A DNA stretch of 64,000 nt from Georgenia_A wangjunii (GTDB taxonomy: Bacteria > Actinomycetota > Actinomycetes > Actinomycetales > Actinomycetaceae), in assembly GCF_036421915.1 (NCBI RefSeq), contig NZ_JAZGOM010000001.1. The stretch is one strand, 5' to 3'. Numbering within the stretch: position 1 is the first letter of the stretch; every line of letters starts with the position of its first letter. Both the position numbers and the translations under genes were made by a program. The notes below the pieces were generated by a model. It made no database searches and was not told where the DNA came from. It was given only the letters and a program-made list of their open reading frames with translations. Of the stretch, positions 15,084-23,608 are shown in pieces.

Positions 15084-18000
15084 GGGACCCTCCCGTCGGT
15101 CGTCGCCGGGCCGGCGGGCTGGAAGTCGGGACCCGCCGCGTCGTCGGACGTGGCCTGGGGGGAGTCGTGCGCGACGTCGGGGGCGGCGTTGCCCTCGAGC
15201 TCGCCCTGGCGGTCCACCTCGGCACCGAGGCTGCGCAGGATGTCCAGCACGAGCCCGATGACGACGAGGTAGACGCCGATGTCGAAGAAGAGCGTCGAGA
15301 CGAGGTGGAGCTCGCCGAACGGCCCGAGGTCCGCGTCGAAGACCGTCGACTGGAGCACGTCACCACCGAAGAGGAGGGGGATCGCGCCGACGCCCGCGGA
15401 GAGGAAGAGGCCGGTCCCGAGCAGCCAGCCGGCCTGGACCGGCGCCGCCTCGCCGAGCTCGTACCGGCCACCGGCGAGATAGCGCACGGTGAGCGCGATG
15501 CCGGCGATGAGGCCACCCGCGAAGCCTCCGCCCGGTGAGTTGTGCCCAGCGAAGAGCAGGTACGCCGAGAACACGAGCATCGTGTGGAAGATGAGCCGCG
15601 TGCCGACCTCGAAGATGACCGAGCGGCGCTGGGGCGCGAGCGTCGCGCCGCCCGTCAGCCACCGCTGGCCGCGCCCGGGGGCGCGCAACGCGGGCGAGGG
15701 GGCCGCCGTGTCCGGCTTGCGCAGCGCAGCGCCGCGGTCCGGGCCGCCGGCCCACACACGCGGCAGAGCCATGGCGTCGGAGAGCTGGGCCGTCCGGTCG
15801 ATCCGCCCACCCCGAGCGCGGATGAAGACGAGCGAGGCGACGCCGGTCGCGGCAACGAGGAGCACGGAGAGCTCGCCCATCGTGTCCCAGGCGCGGATGT
15901 CGACGAGCGTGACGTTGACGATGTTCTTGCCGTAGCCGTACTCGTAGGCCTCCTCCGGGAAGACCTCCGAGACGGGAGGCGCCACCCTGGAGCCCGCGGC
16001 GACCATGGCGAGCGCGCCGAACGTCAGGCCGGCCACCGTGCCGAGGGCGGCGCGCCACCAGCGTGAGACGGCGAGGGGGCGGTTGGAGAAGTAGGCCGGC
16101 AGGCGGCGCAGGACGAGGATGAAGACGACGAGCGTGATCGTCTCGACGAGCACCTGGGTGAGCGCGAGGTCGGGTGCGCCGTGGAGCTCGAAGAGGACCG
16201 CCACGCCGTAGCCGACGACCCCGACGAGGAGCACCGCCTTGAGGCGGCGCCGGGCGCGTGCGGCGAGGAACGCCGCGATGGCGATGACCGCGACGACGAC
16301 GGGCTGGATCCCGTTGTCCCACAGGCGCACGTCGGTGGGCAGCGTCCCGCGGACGAGTGCCGCGCCGCCCCCGAGGACGACCGTCGCCCCGAGGATCGTC
16401 GACAGGTACCCCGGCAGGGAACCGCGCTGGACGACGGCGGTGACGTCGGCGGAGACGTTCTCCAGGCCGCGCATCGTGCGCCGGTAGACGCCCTCGGCCC
16501 CCTCGGTCGCCGGCATGGCGGTCTGGGCGCGCTCGACGCGGTCCCGCCCGAGGAAGAGCACGGCACCGGCGCCGAGGATCGCCACCGTGAGGAGGAGCGG
16601 CAGGCCGAACCCGCCCCACAGGGTGAGGTGGCCGGCCTCGCCGGGGTAGGTGTTCGCGAACGGGGCGAGCAGGCGCTCCGTCGGGCCCGGGGCGAGGCCG
16701 ACGACGACGCTCGCCACCGCGAGGACGACCGGGGGCGCGAGGATGAGCCGGGACGTCCGCTGCGGCTCGGGCGCCTCGACGCCCTCCTTCGAGGCGAAGG
16801 CCCCCCACATGAAGCGCAGGCCGTAGGCAGCCGTGAGGATCGAGCCGACGACGATGCCGGCGAGCATGAGCGCGTCGACCGTCCCGCCGCGGTGGACGAG
16901 CGCCTCGAGCGCCGCCTCCTTGGCGACGTACCCGGCCAGGGGCGGCAGGCCGATCATCGAGGCCGTCGCGACGCCGGCGCTCACGGCGGCGACCGGCATC
17001 CGCCGGCCGAGCCCGCTCAGCTCGCGCAGGTCACGCGTGCCCACCGACCAGTCGACGATCCCGACGACGAGGAAGAGGCACGCCTTGAACATCGCGTGCG
17101 AGGCGATCATCGCGAGTCCGGCGAGCGCGACGGCGCGGTCCCCGTACCCGACGAGCAGGATGATGAGGCCGAGCTGGCTCACGGTGCCGAACGCGAGCAC
17201 GAGCTTGAGGTCGTGCTGGCGCAGGGCCCGGTAGCCGCCCAGGAGGAGCGTGCCGGTCCCGAGGACGAGCACCGTCCAGCGCCAGACGGGCAGGTCGGCG
17301 AAGCCGGGCGCCATGCGCGCGATGAGGTAGACGCCGGCCTTGACCATGGCCGCGGCGTGGAGGTAAGCGCTCACCGGGGTGGGGGCGGCCATGGCCGAGG
17401 GCAGCCAGAAGTGGAACGGCACGAGGGCGGACTTGCTCACGGCCCCGACGAGGACGAGGACGACCGCGGTCGGCACGAGGCCCCCCGCCGGTGGCGACGC
17501 GACGAGCTCGCTCAGCCGGTAGCTGCCCCCCTCGACCTCGCCGAGGGCGATGAACCCGGCGAGCATCGCCAGCCCGCCGAACGTCGTGACGACGATGGCC
17601 TGGACCGCGGCCCGGCGGGAGCTCTGCCGGTCGTGGTAGTGGCCGATGAGCAGGAAGGAGAAGACCGTCGTCAGCTCCCAGAACACGTACAGCAGGAGCG
17701 TGTTGTCCGTGGTGACGAGCCCGAGCATCGCGCCCGCGAAGGCGACGAAGACGCCGGCGAAGCGCCCGAGGTTCTTCGCGCTGGCCGAGAAGTAGGCCGC
17801 GCAGTAGACGAGGACGAGGGCCCCGACGCCGCCGACGAGCAGCACGAGGAGCCACGCGAGCGTGTCGAGACGGAAGTCTAGGGACAGCCCGAGCGCGGGC
17901 ACCCAGGACACGGTCTGCGTCGGGAACGGGCTCCCCACGACAGGCATCGGGCTGAAGCCGGAGCTTGCGGCATCGCCGGCGCTGAGGACGGCCGGCGTCT

Positions 18001-18142
18001 TCGTCAGCGCCCACACGAACGCCGTGGCCGGGACCAGCGCGAGGACGGCGAAGAACCGCCGTCCCCAGACCTTGACGCATGCAGGTGCGACCATCGCCAC
18101 CACGAGGTGGATGATCAACAGCTGCAGCACTGGCCGCTCCAT
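15080..18142 (-). CDS. mrpA: Na+/H+ antiporter subunit A fused with subunit B
   Basis: A 1020-residue multi-spanning protein. The N-terminal two thirds match MrpA/NuoL: LALVPATAFVW, HYHDRQSSRRAAVQAI, LVPFHFWLPSAMAAPTPVSA and HAAAMVKAGVYL. Then comes the DUF4040/MrpB-like core (GAPDLALTQVLVETITLVVF) and finally a full MrpB domain (FEVGTRLIFHTMLVFSAYLLFAGHN, PGGGFAGGLIAG). Actinobacteria commonly have this A-B fusion, which explains the absence of a separate mrpB. I chose the ATG at 18142 because residues before it are a low-quality extension through a 28-bp tandem repeat. It is the first gene of the mrp operon. Confidence 0.92.
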   Translation of the reverse strand: MERPVLQLLIIHLVVAMVAPACVKVWGRRFFAVLALVPATAFVWALTKTPAVLSAGDAASSGFSPMPVVGSPFPTQTVSWVPALGLSLDFRLDTLAWLLVLLVGGVGALVLVYCAAYFSASAKNLGRFAGVFVAFAGAMLGLVTTDNTLLLYVFWELTTVFSFLLIGHYHDRQSSRRAAVQAIVVTTFGGLAMLAGFIALGEVEGGSYRLSELVASPPAGGLVPTAVVLVLVGAVSKSALVPFHFWLPSAMAAPTPVSAYLHAAAMVKAGVYLIARMAPGFADLPVWRWTVLVLGTGTLLLGGYRALRQHDLKLVLAFGTVSQLGLIILLVGYGDRAVALAGLAMIASHAMFKACLFLVVGIVDWSVGTRDLRELSGLGRRMPVAAVSAGVATASMIGLPPLAGYVAKEAALEALVHRGGTVDALMLAGIVVGSILTAAYGLRFMWGAFASKEGVEAPEPQRTSRLILAPPVVLAVASVVVGLAPGPTERLLAPFANTYPGEAGHLTLWGGFGLPLLLTVAILGAGAVLFLGRDRVERAQTAMPATEGAEGVYRRTMRGLENVSADVTAVVQRGSLPGYLSTILGATVVLGGGAALVRGTLPTDVRLWDNGIQPVVVAVIAIAAFLAARARRRLKAVLLVGVVGYGVAVLFELHGAPDLALTQVLVETITLVVFILVLRRLPAYFSNRPLAVSRWWRAALGTVAGLTFGALAMVAAGSRVAPPVSEVFPEEAYEYGYGKNIVNVTLVDIRAWDTMGELSVLLVAATGVASLVFIRARGGRIDRTAQLSDAMALPRVWAGGPDRGAALRKPDTAAPSPALRAPGRGQRWLTGGATLAPQRRSVIFEVGTRLIFHTMLVFSAYLLFAGHNSPGGGFAGGLIAGIALTVRYLAGGRYELGEAAPVQAGWLLGTGLFLSAGVGAIPLLFGGDVLQSTVFDADLGPFGELHLVSTLFFDIGVYLVVIGLVLDILRSLGAEVDRQGELEGNAAPDVAHDSPQATSDDAAGPDFQPAGPATTDGRVP

Positions 18143-18704
18143 GGTCGTCAGCGGGTCGGTCAGGACGTTTCCCCGGACGGCCGACGCGTGCGTTGACCAT
18201 CCGGACGGCCGACGCGGGCGTTGACCATGACGGCGGGCCACAGCTGGGCCGAGATTCGCCTGCACAGGGCGGTTGCATCCTAACAAGCAGTTCACCGGCC
18301 TCGCCCCTCCGCCGCTGCGGTGGTCGCCCCGGGCGCCGGAGGGGTGAGAGACGCCGCGGGCGCCCCGCCAGGCGCCCCGCCCCGGCCGCGCCGAGACCCT
18401 GCGCACCGGGAACTTGTGCAACGGTTGTGAACAACCCTGTGGACGGCAGGTGAACGTCCGGCGCGCGCCGGTGGGCACGGCCGGTCGCGACCGACGGACG
18501 ACGGACGTGAGCGGTGGACTAGCCGCGGTTCCGCCCGGTTCCCGCTCCACATCCGCCGCCCCACCGTCCGCCCCAGAGAGGCGCACGGGCACGTCGTCGC
18601 CCGCTCGAGAGGCGCAGATCACGTCGAGGGTCCACGATGGTCCGGTGAGTTCGCGTCAGTAGTGGTGCGAAACCGATTCAGGTCCATGACCGAAGGGACT
18701 GACA
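18143..18704. other. 562-bp intergenic region between mrpA and the LEA-like gene
   Basis: Contains divergent promoters for mrpA and the 18705 gene, but no convincing gene. Landmarks: a 28-bp tandem repeat at 18173-18228; a TAGGAT -10-like box on the minus strand (complement of 18277-18282) that could drive mrpA; an 8-bp inverted repeat cccctccg/cggagggg at 18304-18311 and 18337-18344; and a small palindrome GTTGT-ga-ACAAC at 18424-18435 that could be an operator. None of these has a clear -35 partner. Confidence 0.5.
18173..18228. repeat. 28-bp tandem direct repeat upstream of mrpA
   Basis: Two adjacent copies, 18173-18200 and 18201-18228, differing at a single position (T versus G). Each carries the sequence CGTTGACCAT or CGTTGACCAT-like end, giving two TTGACC hexamers. 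They lie 31-86 bp upstream of the mrpA start and could be paired regulator or -35 elements. Confidence 0.8.
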
Positions 18705-19592
18705 ATGACTGACGGATACACGCGGCCGGCTGGCGACCCCGATCTTCTCGGGGGTCCCGTCCCGCCGCCCCCCACACCTCCCGCCCCGACGACCCCGCCG
18801 GCCCCGCCCTCGCCGTACGAGCAGACCTCGTCCGACTCCGGCGGCGTCAAGGACGCCGCCAAGGGTGAGGCGTCCAACGTCGCGCAGAACGTCGGCGACA
18901 ACGCCAAGAAGGTGGCCGGCACGGCCGCCGAGGAGGCAAAGAGCACCGTCGCCGAGGCATCCCGCCACGCGAAGGGCCTCCTCGACCAGACCCGCACCGA
19001 GCTGAGCGACCAGGCCGGCAGCCAGCAGCAGCGGCTCGCCGGTGGCCTGCGCGCCTTCTCCGGCGAGCTCAGCCAGATGGCCGACGGCGCCGAGCAGCCC
19101 GGTGTCGCCTCCGACCTCGCCCGCCAGGTCTCGCAGTTCGTCGAGCAGGCCGGCGACTGGCTCGAGCAGCGTGACCCGAGCGCCGTCCTCGACGAGGTGC
19201 AGCGTTACGCGCGCCGCCACCCCGGGACCTTCATCGCCGTCGCGGCCGGTCTCGGCATCGTCGCCGGCCGCCTCGCCCGCAGCCTCAAGGACAACGCGTC
19301 CGACGACGGCGCTGACGTGCCCCGTTACGGCACGACGGCGCAGGGCGGGTCCGGCTACACCGGCACGACGACCGCACCCACGGGCTACGGCACCGCGTAC
19401 GGAGCCGGCGCCGGAACGACGCACGGCTACAGCACCGCGGCGACGACCGGCGGCACGCCGTCGTCTGCCACCGGCTACACCGCCCCGCCGAGCGACGACC
19501 CGGCGCTCTACGACGCCCCGGCCGAGTCCGGCCCCGGCGGGCCGTCCGCGCCCGGCGCGAACCCGTACCAGAATCCGGGTGGCGGGCTATGA
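18705..19592 (+). CDS. LEA-like / apolipoprotein-like membrane-anchored protein
   Basis: A 295-residue hypothetical protein. Residues 10-40 are Pro/Thr-rich. Residues about 45-110 form an amphipathic, Ala/Lys/Glu/Asp-rich helix resembling LEA or DUF883-like segments (DAAKGEASNVAQNVGDNAKK). A single hydrophobic helix, TFIAVAAGLGIVAGRLA, lies near residue 175-190, followed by a Gly/Tyr/Thr/Ser-rich tail. It is the first of three overlapping genes (with a Phage_holin_3_6-type protein and a DUF3618 protein), a trio common in Actinobacteria. Such trios are thought to be envelope or stress related; no activity is known. RBS GAAGGGA is 8 nt before the ATG. Confidence 0.75.
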   Translation: MTDGYTRPAGDPDLLGGPVPPPPTPPAPTTPPAPPSPYEQTSSDSGGVKDAAKGEASNVAQNVGDNAKKVAGTAAEEAKSTVAEASRHAKGLLDQTRTELSDQAGSQQQRLAGGLRAFSGELSQMADGAEQPGVASDLARQVSQFVEQAGDWLEQRDPSAVLDEVQRYARRHPGTFIAVAAGLGIVAGRLARSLKDNASDDGADVPRYGTTAQGGSGYTGTTTAPTGYGTAYGAGAGTTHGYSTAATTGGTPSSATGYTAPPSDDPALYDAPAESGPGGPSAPGANPYQNPGGGL

Positions 19593-20113
19593 CAGCGTCG
19601 AACGAGCCGGGCATGCCCCCGACGATCCACCCGCCGGCCGGAGCAGTGCCCCCCGCCGGCGCGTCACCGGCCGGCGGGGCGACGCCTCCGCCGGGCACGC
19701 GCGCGGCCGACCCGAGCAACGCCTCGGTCGGTGAGCTCTTCAGCCACGTGAGCGAGGACCTCTCCACGCTCGTACGGCAGGAGATCGCCCTCGCCAAGGC
19801 CGAGGCAACCCAGACCGCGACCCAGGCGGGCAAGGGCGCCGGCATGTTCGCCGGTGCCGGCGTCGCCGGGCACTTCGTCCTGCTGTTCCTCTCCCTCGCG
19901 CTGTGGTGGTTGCTCGGCGCGTGGATCGGCGACGGCGGCGACCGGCCGGCCCTCGGCTGGTCGGCGCTCATCGTCGCCGTCATCTGGGGCGTCATCGCGG
20001 CCGTGCTGGCCTCGATGGGCCGCAAGGAGCTGAAGCGCGCGAAGGGCATGCCGCAGACAGCGGACACCATGAAGAAGATCCCGGACGCTCTCAAAGGACA
20101 GGAGCACGCATGA
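19589..20113 (+). CDS. Phage_holin_3_6-type membrane protein
   Basis: A 174-residue protein with a Pro/Ala-rich first 45 residues, then the family block SVGELFSHVSEDLSTLVRQEIALAKAE and two hydrophobic helices (about 93-115 and 125-147), ending in a basic tail. This is the pattern of the so-called phage holin family (PF07332) that occurs in ordinary actinobacterial chromosomes; the name does not imply a prophage. The start overlaps the upstream stop (ATGA), and the next gene overlaps its stop in the same way. Confidence 0.82.
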   Translation: MTASNEPGMPPTIHPPAGAVPPAGASPAGGATPPPGTRAADPSNASVGELFSHVSEDLSTLVRQEIALAKAEATQTATQAGKGAGMFAGAGVAGHFVLLFLSLALWWLLGAWIGDGGDRPALGWSALIVAVIWGVIAAVLASMGRKELKRAKGMPQTADTMKKIPDALKGQEHA

Positions 20114-20718
20114 GCACCAACGACCCGGACCAGATCCGCGCTGACATCGAGCGCACCCGGAGTGCACTGAGCAACGACGTCGACGCGCTCACCGACAAGG
20201 TGAACCCGAGCAACATCGCGCACCGCCAGACCGAGAAGGTCAAGGACACCGTCGCCGGCGTCAAGGACAAGGTCTTCGGATCTGCCTCGTCGGCCTCGGA
20301 CAGCGTCCGCGGCACGGCGGGCTCGTTCAGCGACTCCGCCGGCTCGCTCGCCGGCTCCGCGAAGGACGCCCCGCACCTGGCCAAGCGCAAGGCGGAGGGC
20401 AACCCGCTCGCCGCCGGCCTCATCGCCTTCGGCGTGGGCCTGCTCGTCTCCTCGCTCATCCCGTCCTCCGAGAAGGAGCGGGACATCGCCGAGCAGGCGA
20501 AGTCGAGCCAGGCGGTCAAGGACGCGACCGAGGCGGCCAAGAGCGCCGCCAAGGAGAGCGCCGAGCACCTGCGTGAGCCCGCACAGGAGGCCGCCCAGCA
20601 GCTCAAGGAGTCTGCGACGGAGTCCGCCGAGCGCGTCAAGAGCGAGGGCACCGACGCGGCCGGCGACGTCAAGGACACGGCGCAGCAGTCGAAGGAGAAC
20701 GTCCAGGACGCTCGCTGA
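20110..20718 (+). CDS. DUF3618 protein
   Basis: A 202-residue protein starting with the DUF3618 signature (PDQIRADIERTRSALSNDVDALTDKVNP). A central Ser/Lys/Ala-rich helical segment is followed by one hydrophobic helix (LAAGLIAFGVGLLVSSLI, about 98-115) and then a long Ala/Lys/Glu-rich amphipathic helix to the end, similar in composition to the first gene of the trio. Probably a membrane-associated helical protein acting with the two upstream products. A perfect hairpin terminator follows 36 bp after the stop. Confidence 0.85.
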   Translation: MSTNDPDQIRADIERTRSALSNDVDALTDKVNPSNIAHRQTEKVKDTVAGVKDKVFGSASSASDSVRGTAGSFSDSAGSLAGSAKDAPHLAKRKAEGNPLAAGLIAFGVGLLVSSLIPSSEKERDIAEQAKSSQAVKDATEAAKSAAKESAEHLREPAQEAAQQLKESATESAERVKSEGTDAAGDVKDTAQQSKENVQDAR

Positions 20719-20754
20719 CGCCCGCGGGCGCCGGTCCAGCGGCGCATGCGGACG

Positions 20755-20790
20755 ACGAGGACCCCGGGCCCATCGGCCCGGGGTCCTCGT
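20755..20790 (+). terminator. strong hairpin terminator of the holin/DUF3618 operon
   Basis: A perfect 16-bp stem (20755-20770 with 20775-20790) and a CATC tetraloop. The next gene is convergent, so the hairpin may work in both directions. Confidence 0.85.
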
Positions 20791-20824
20791 ACGTCAGCGG
20801 GCGGGAGCCGCGGGCAGCGCCCGC

Positions 20825-21865
20825 TCAGCCGGTGCCGCCCAGCTCGGTGGGCGCGACGAGGAACCCGTCGTCGTCGCAGATCTCGCCGCCGGCCACGTCG
20901 TGGAGCGCGACGGCCACCCGCTCGACGAGCGCGCGGACGCGGTCCCGGGCGCGCCGCAGCCCCAGCGGCGGCCGCGGCCCGAACGCCACCTCGGGGTCCA
21001 CCGGCCGCCAGCGCACCTCGTACGCGACGACGCCCCGGCGCGCCCAGGCGGCACCCCGCAGGATCGCGGGCGCCTGGTCCTGACCCGCCGCGGCGACCTC
21101 GAGGAGACCGTCCGGGCCGAGGTCGGCGACGGCGGCGTACCCCTCGAGGACGTCCTGCCGCTCGAGCGCCGCGGTGTCGAAGGCGTCCGCTTCTGCGTGC
21201 AGCCACGCCCGTTCGTCCGGGTTCATCTCGGCTACCGCGGCGGCCCGCGGTCCTGCGGGGTCCACGGCGAGCCGGTCGGCGCCGGGCACGCCGCCGGCGT
21301 CGGGAAGGTCATCGATCGCCGACCGTATGCCTGGCAGGACGGGCTCGAGGACGCGCACGCACGCCTCCGGCTCGAGCCACACCGGGGAGTAGAGGGTGAG
21401 GTCGACGGCGGTGGCCGGGTCCGGCACGAGGACCGCACCGGAGCCCGCGACCCGCAGGGCTCCCCCGAGCCGGCGAGCCTGGGCGAGCAGGTGGTCGAGC
21501 ACCACGCCCTCGAGCCCCGTCGGCGGCCCCTCCGGGAACGCGTCGAGCAGCCCGCCGAGGCCGAGGAGCTCGGGCGGCACCGGGCCGGAGCGCTGGACGG
21601 GGCAGCGCAGGAGGAAGGCGAGGACGGCCCAGGGCGGCAGGTCGAACGCCCGGCGGAGGGCGTCGTCGAGGCCCCAGGGCCCGGTGAGGTGGGCGTCGCC
21701 GGTGACCCGCAGCGTGGTCGGGCCGAGCCATCCCGCGTCGTCGAAGTGGCTCGCCGCGAGCGCGTCGACCTCCGCCACGTCGACGTCGGGCGGGAGGACG
21801 AGGAGGTGGCGCGGCTCCGCGAGCGCCCGGTCGAGCGCGGGGGCGTCGGCGGGCGGGACGGTCAC
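20825..21865 (-). CDS. conserved hypothetical protein, coupled to dcd
   Basis: A 346-residue soluble protein with no signal peptide or membrane helix. It is rich in Asp, Glu, Pro and Ala. Recognisable local features are an acidic C-terminal end (GGEICDDDGFLVAPTELG) and a central VWLEPEACVRVLEPVLPG block. I do not recognise the family and cannot assign a function. Its GTG start overlaps the dcd stop by 4 bp, so it is co-translated with dCTP deaminase. Confidence 0.7.
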   Translation of the reverse strand: MTVPPADAPALDRALAEPRHLLVLPPDVDVAEVDALAASHFDDAGWLGPTTLRVTGDAHLTGPWGLDDALRRAFDLPPWAVLAFLLRCPVQRSGPVPPELLGLGGLLDAFPEGPPTGLEGVVLDHLLAQARRLGGALRVAGSGAVLVPDPATAVDLTLYSPVWLEPEACVRVLEPVLPGIRSAIDDLPDAGGVPGADRLAVDPAGPRAAAVAEMNPDERAWLHAEADAFDTAALERQDVLEGYAAVADLGPDGLLEVAAAGQDQAPAILRGAAWARRGVVAYEVRWRPVDPEVAFGPRPPLGLRRARDRVRALVERVAVALHDVAGGEICDDDGFLVAPTELGGTG

Positions 21866-22443
21866 GGCGCCAGGTCGATCCGGTGGAAGCTGAGGTGGGA
21901 GCGGGAGGCCGTCGGGCCGCGCTGGCCCTGGTAGCGCGAGCCGCTGGCGCCGGAGCCGTAGGGGTGCTCGGCCGGGCTGGAGAGCTGGAAGAAGCAGAGC
22001 TGGCCGATCTTCATCCCCGGCCAGAGGAGGATCGGCAGCGTCGCGGTGTTGGACAGCTCGAGCGTGACGTGACCGGTGAAACCCGGATCGATGAAGCCGG
22101 CGGTCGAGTGCGTGAGGAGGCCGAGCCGGCCGAGGGAGGACTTCCCCTCGAGGCGCGCGGCGACGTCGTCGGGCAGGGTGACGAGCTCGTACGTGGCCCC
22201 GAGGACGAACTCGCCCGGGTGGAGGACGAACGGCTCGCTCGGTCCGACGTCGACGAGCCGGGTGAGGTCAGGCTGCGGCGCGGACGGGTCGATGACCGGG
22301 TACTTGTGGTTGTCGAAGAGGCGGAACCACCTGTCGAGCCGGACGTCGACGCTCGACGGCTGGACCATCGCCGGGTCGTAGGGGTCCAGCTGGACGCGGC
22401 CGGAGTCGAGCTGGGCGCGGATGTCACGGTCGGAGAGCAGCAC
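21862..22443 (-). CDS. dcd: dCTP deaminase (probably bifunctional dCTP deaminase/dUTPase)
   Basis: A 193-residue enzyme. It shows the full Dcd pattern: LLSDRDIRAQL at the N-terminus, MVQPSSVDVRLD, EPFVLHPGEFVLG, RLEGKSSLGRLGLL, the HSTAGFIDPGFTGHVTLELSN core, and YQGQRGPTASRS at the end. It deaminates dCTP to dUTP; close actinobacterial relatives (Mycobacterium tuberculosis Dcd) also hydrolyse dUTP to dUMP, supplying thymidylate synthesis. The start is a GTG at 22443, since the extra residues in the longer frame have no homology; a CACAAT box lies 7 nt upstream. The hypothetical gene at 20825 follows it. Confidence 0.95.
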   Translation of the reverse strand: MLLSDRDIRAQLDSGRVQLDPYDPAMVQPSSVDVRLDRWFRLFDNHKYPVIDPSAPQPDLTRLVDVGPSEPFVLHPGEFVLGATYELVTLPDDVAARLEGKSSLGRLGLLTHSTAGFIDPGFTGHVTLELSNTATLPILLWPGMKIGQLCFFQLSSPAEHPYGSGASGSRYQGQRGPTASRSHLSFHRIDLAP

Positions 22444-22567
22444 GCGTGCGATTGTGCCGCACGACGGCGCCGCGGTCATCGCCGGGGCGCCGACCGGGGC
22501 CGGCGAGGGCCGCTCGTGAGCCGTCGCGCGCGCCGTCCCCGATTTCGACGCCCGGCGCGGGGCCGGG

Positions 22568-22573
22568 TATAGT
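22568..22573 (+). promoter_or_regulatory. -10 box of the tRNA-Gly gene
   Basis: TATAGT 27 bp before the mature 5' end of the tRNA; a weak -35 candidate TTCGAC lies 18 bp further upstream at 22544-22549. Confidence 0.55.
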
Positions 22574-22600
22574 GGGGCGCCGTACCGGCTGGCCCGGCAC

Positions 22601-22674
22601 GCGGGTGTAGTTCAATGGTAGAACTTCAGCTTCCCAAGCTGATAGCGCGGGTTCGATTCCCGTCACCCGCTCCA
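22601..22674 (+). tRNA. tRNA-Gly (anticodon CCC)
   Basis: A full cloverleaf: acceptor stem GCGGGTG/CACCCGC, D-arm with TTCAATGGTAGAA, anticodon stem TCAGC/GCTGA with loop TTCCCAA (anticodon CCC), T-arm GCGGGTTCGATTCCCGT, discriminator T and an encoded CCA at 22672-22674. It decodes GGG. The intact CCA end and flanking -10 box and hairpin show it is a complete, independent transcription unit. Confidence 0.95.
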
Positions 22675-22679
22675 CTCGG

Positions 22680-22704
22680 ACCCCAGGACCTCGCGTCCTG
22701 GGGT
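22680..22704 (+). terminator. terminator of the tRNA-Gly gene
   Basis: A perfect 10-bp stem (22680-22689 with 22695-22704) and a 5-nt loop, starting 6 bp after the CCA end. Confidence 0.75.
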
Positions 22705-22912
22705 TCCGTCGTCCCAGGGGCGCGCCCGATGACGGCGCACGCCCGCCCGCCCGGCTCCGCCCGTCACGGCACCGACCCGCGCGACCCCTTCCGCCGCGAT
22801 AGTCGCCTGCCGACGATCGTCACCCTCGCCCGCCGCCCCTGCGGCGTCACCGTCGGCGCGAGCGTCGCCAGGTGGCGTGGAACACCCCGGGCCCCGCGTC
22901 CGTTCACCCCGT

Positions 22913-23542
22913 GTGACCACCGCCGCAGACACCCGCTCCGACGACCCCGCCCATACCGGGCCCGGCCGACCGGCCGCCGACACCGGTGCCGACGCCGGAT
23001 CGGCCACCGCGCTGGCGCACGCCCGGCGCTTCGTCCAGCGCCGCCAGCCCAGCGAGCACCTCGTGCAGGTGCTCGGCCTCCACGACGAGGCCGACGGCGT
23101 TGCCGCGTCCCGCCAGGAGATCATGCGCCGCGTCGAGGGCCTCACCGGCATGCGGCTCGGCGAGATCGAGGCGCTCGCCGCCGTCGCCGCGGGCGCCGAG
23201 CACCACCGCGAGGTGGCACGCCGCACCGGGCAGCCGGACCGCGCCGCCGCGGCGACGGTCGACGGGCTCGTGCGCCGCGGCGCGCTCGGGCGCCACCGGC
23301 ACCCGGCGGAGCCGGACGCCGCGAGGGAGCCGACGCTCGTCCACGTCACGCCGCGGGGTGAGGCGGCTCTGCAGCAGTCCGAGGCGCTGCGCGTCCGCCT
23401 GCTCGACGCCGCCGTCGACACCCTCGGGCACGAGGAGCTCACCCGGGTGCGCGCGGCTGCCACGACCCTCACCGACACGCTCGGCGCGACACCAGCGGCG
23501 GAACGGCGCGCCATCGAGCGCCGTGCAGCCGAGGCGTCCTGA
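22913..23542 (+). CDS. MarR-type winged-helix regulator (divergent)
   Basis: A protein of 209 residues from the GTG at 22913 (an alternative GTG at 22877 adds 12 residues). After a disordered N-terminal segment, residues about 85-200 have the MarR layout: GEIEALAAVAAG, then a helix-turn-helix HHREVARRTGQPDRAAAATVDGLVRRGAL (shortened here), a wing ending VHVTPRGEAALQ, and a long C-terminal dimerisation helix. It is convergent with a second MarR gene at 23609. The ligand and target are unknown. Confidence 0.7.
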   Translation: MTTAADTRSDDPAHTGPGRPAADTGADAGSATALAHARRFVQRRQPSEHLVQVLGLHDEADGVAASRQEIMRRVEGLTGMRLGEIEALAAVAAGAEHHREVARRTGQPDRAAAATVDGLVRRGALGRHRHPAEPDAAREPTLVHVTPRGEAALQQSEALRVRLLDAAVDTLGHEELTRVRAAATTLTDTLGATPAAERRAIERRAAEAS

Positions 23543-23565
23543 CCCAGCGACCCGGTGCCGCTGGG
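23543..23565. terminator. hairpin between two convergent MarR genes
   Basis: CCCAGCG (23543-23549) pairs with CGCTGGG (23559-23565) across a 9-nt loop. It begins directly after the upstream stop codon. Confidence 0.5.
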
Positions 23566-23608
23566 GGGGCAGAGCAACCGAAGGACCCGGAGCCGCGCCC
23601 ATGCCGGA

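Noticed and set aside
18420..18450. DnaA boxes or replication origin near TTGTGAACAACCCTGTGGAC
   Set aside because: Only one weak 7/9 match to a DnaA box, no cluster, no dnaA/dnaN nearby.
19589..20113. Prophage remnant (holin genes here and at 58979)
   Set aside because: Both belong to chromosomal holin-like families; no terminase, capsid, integrase or endolysin gene is present.
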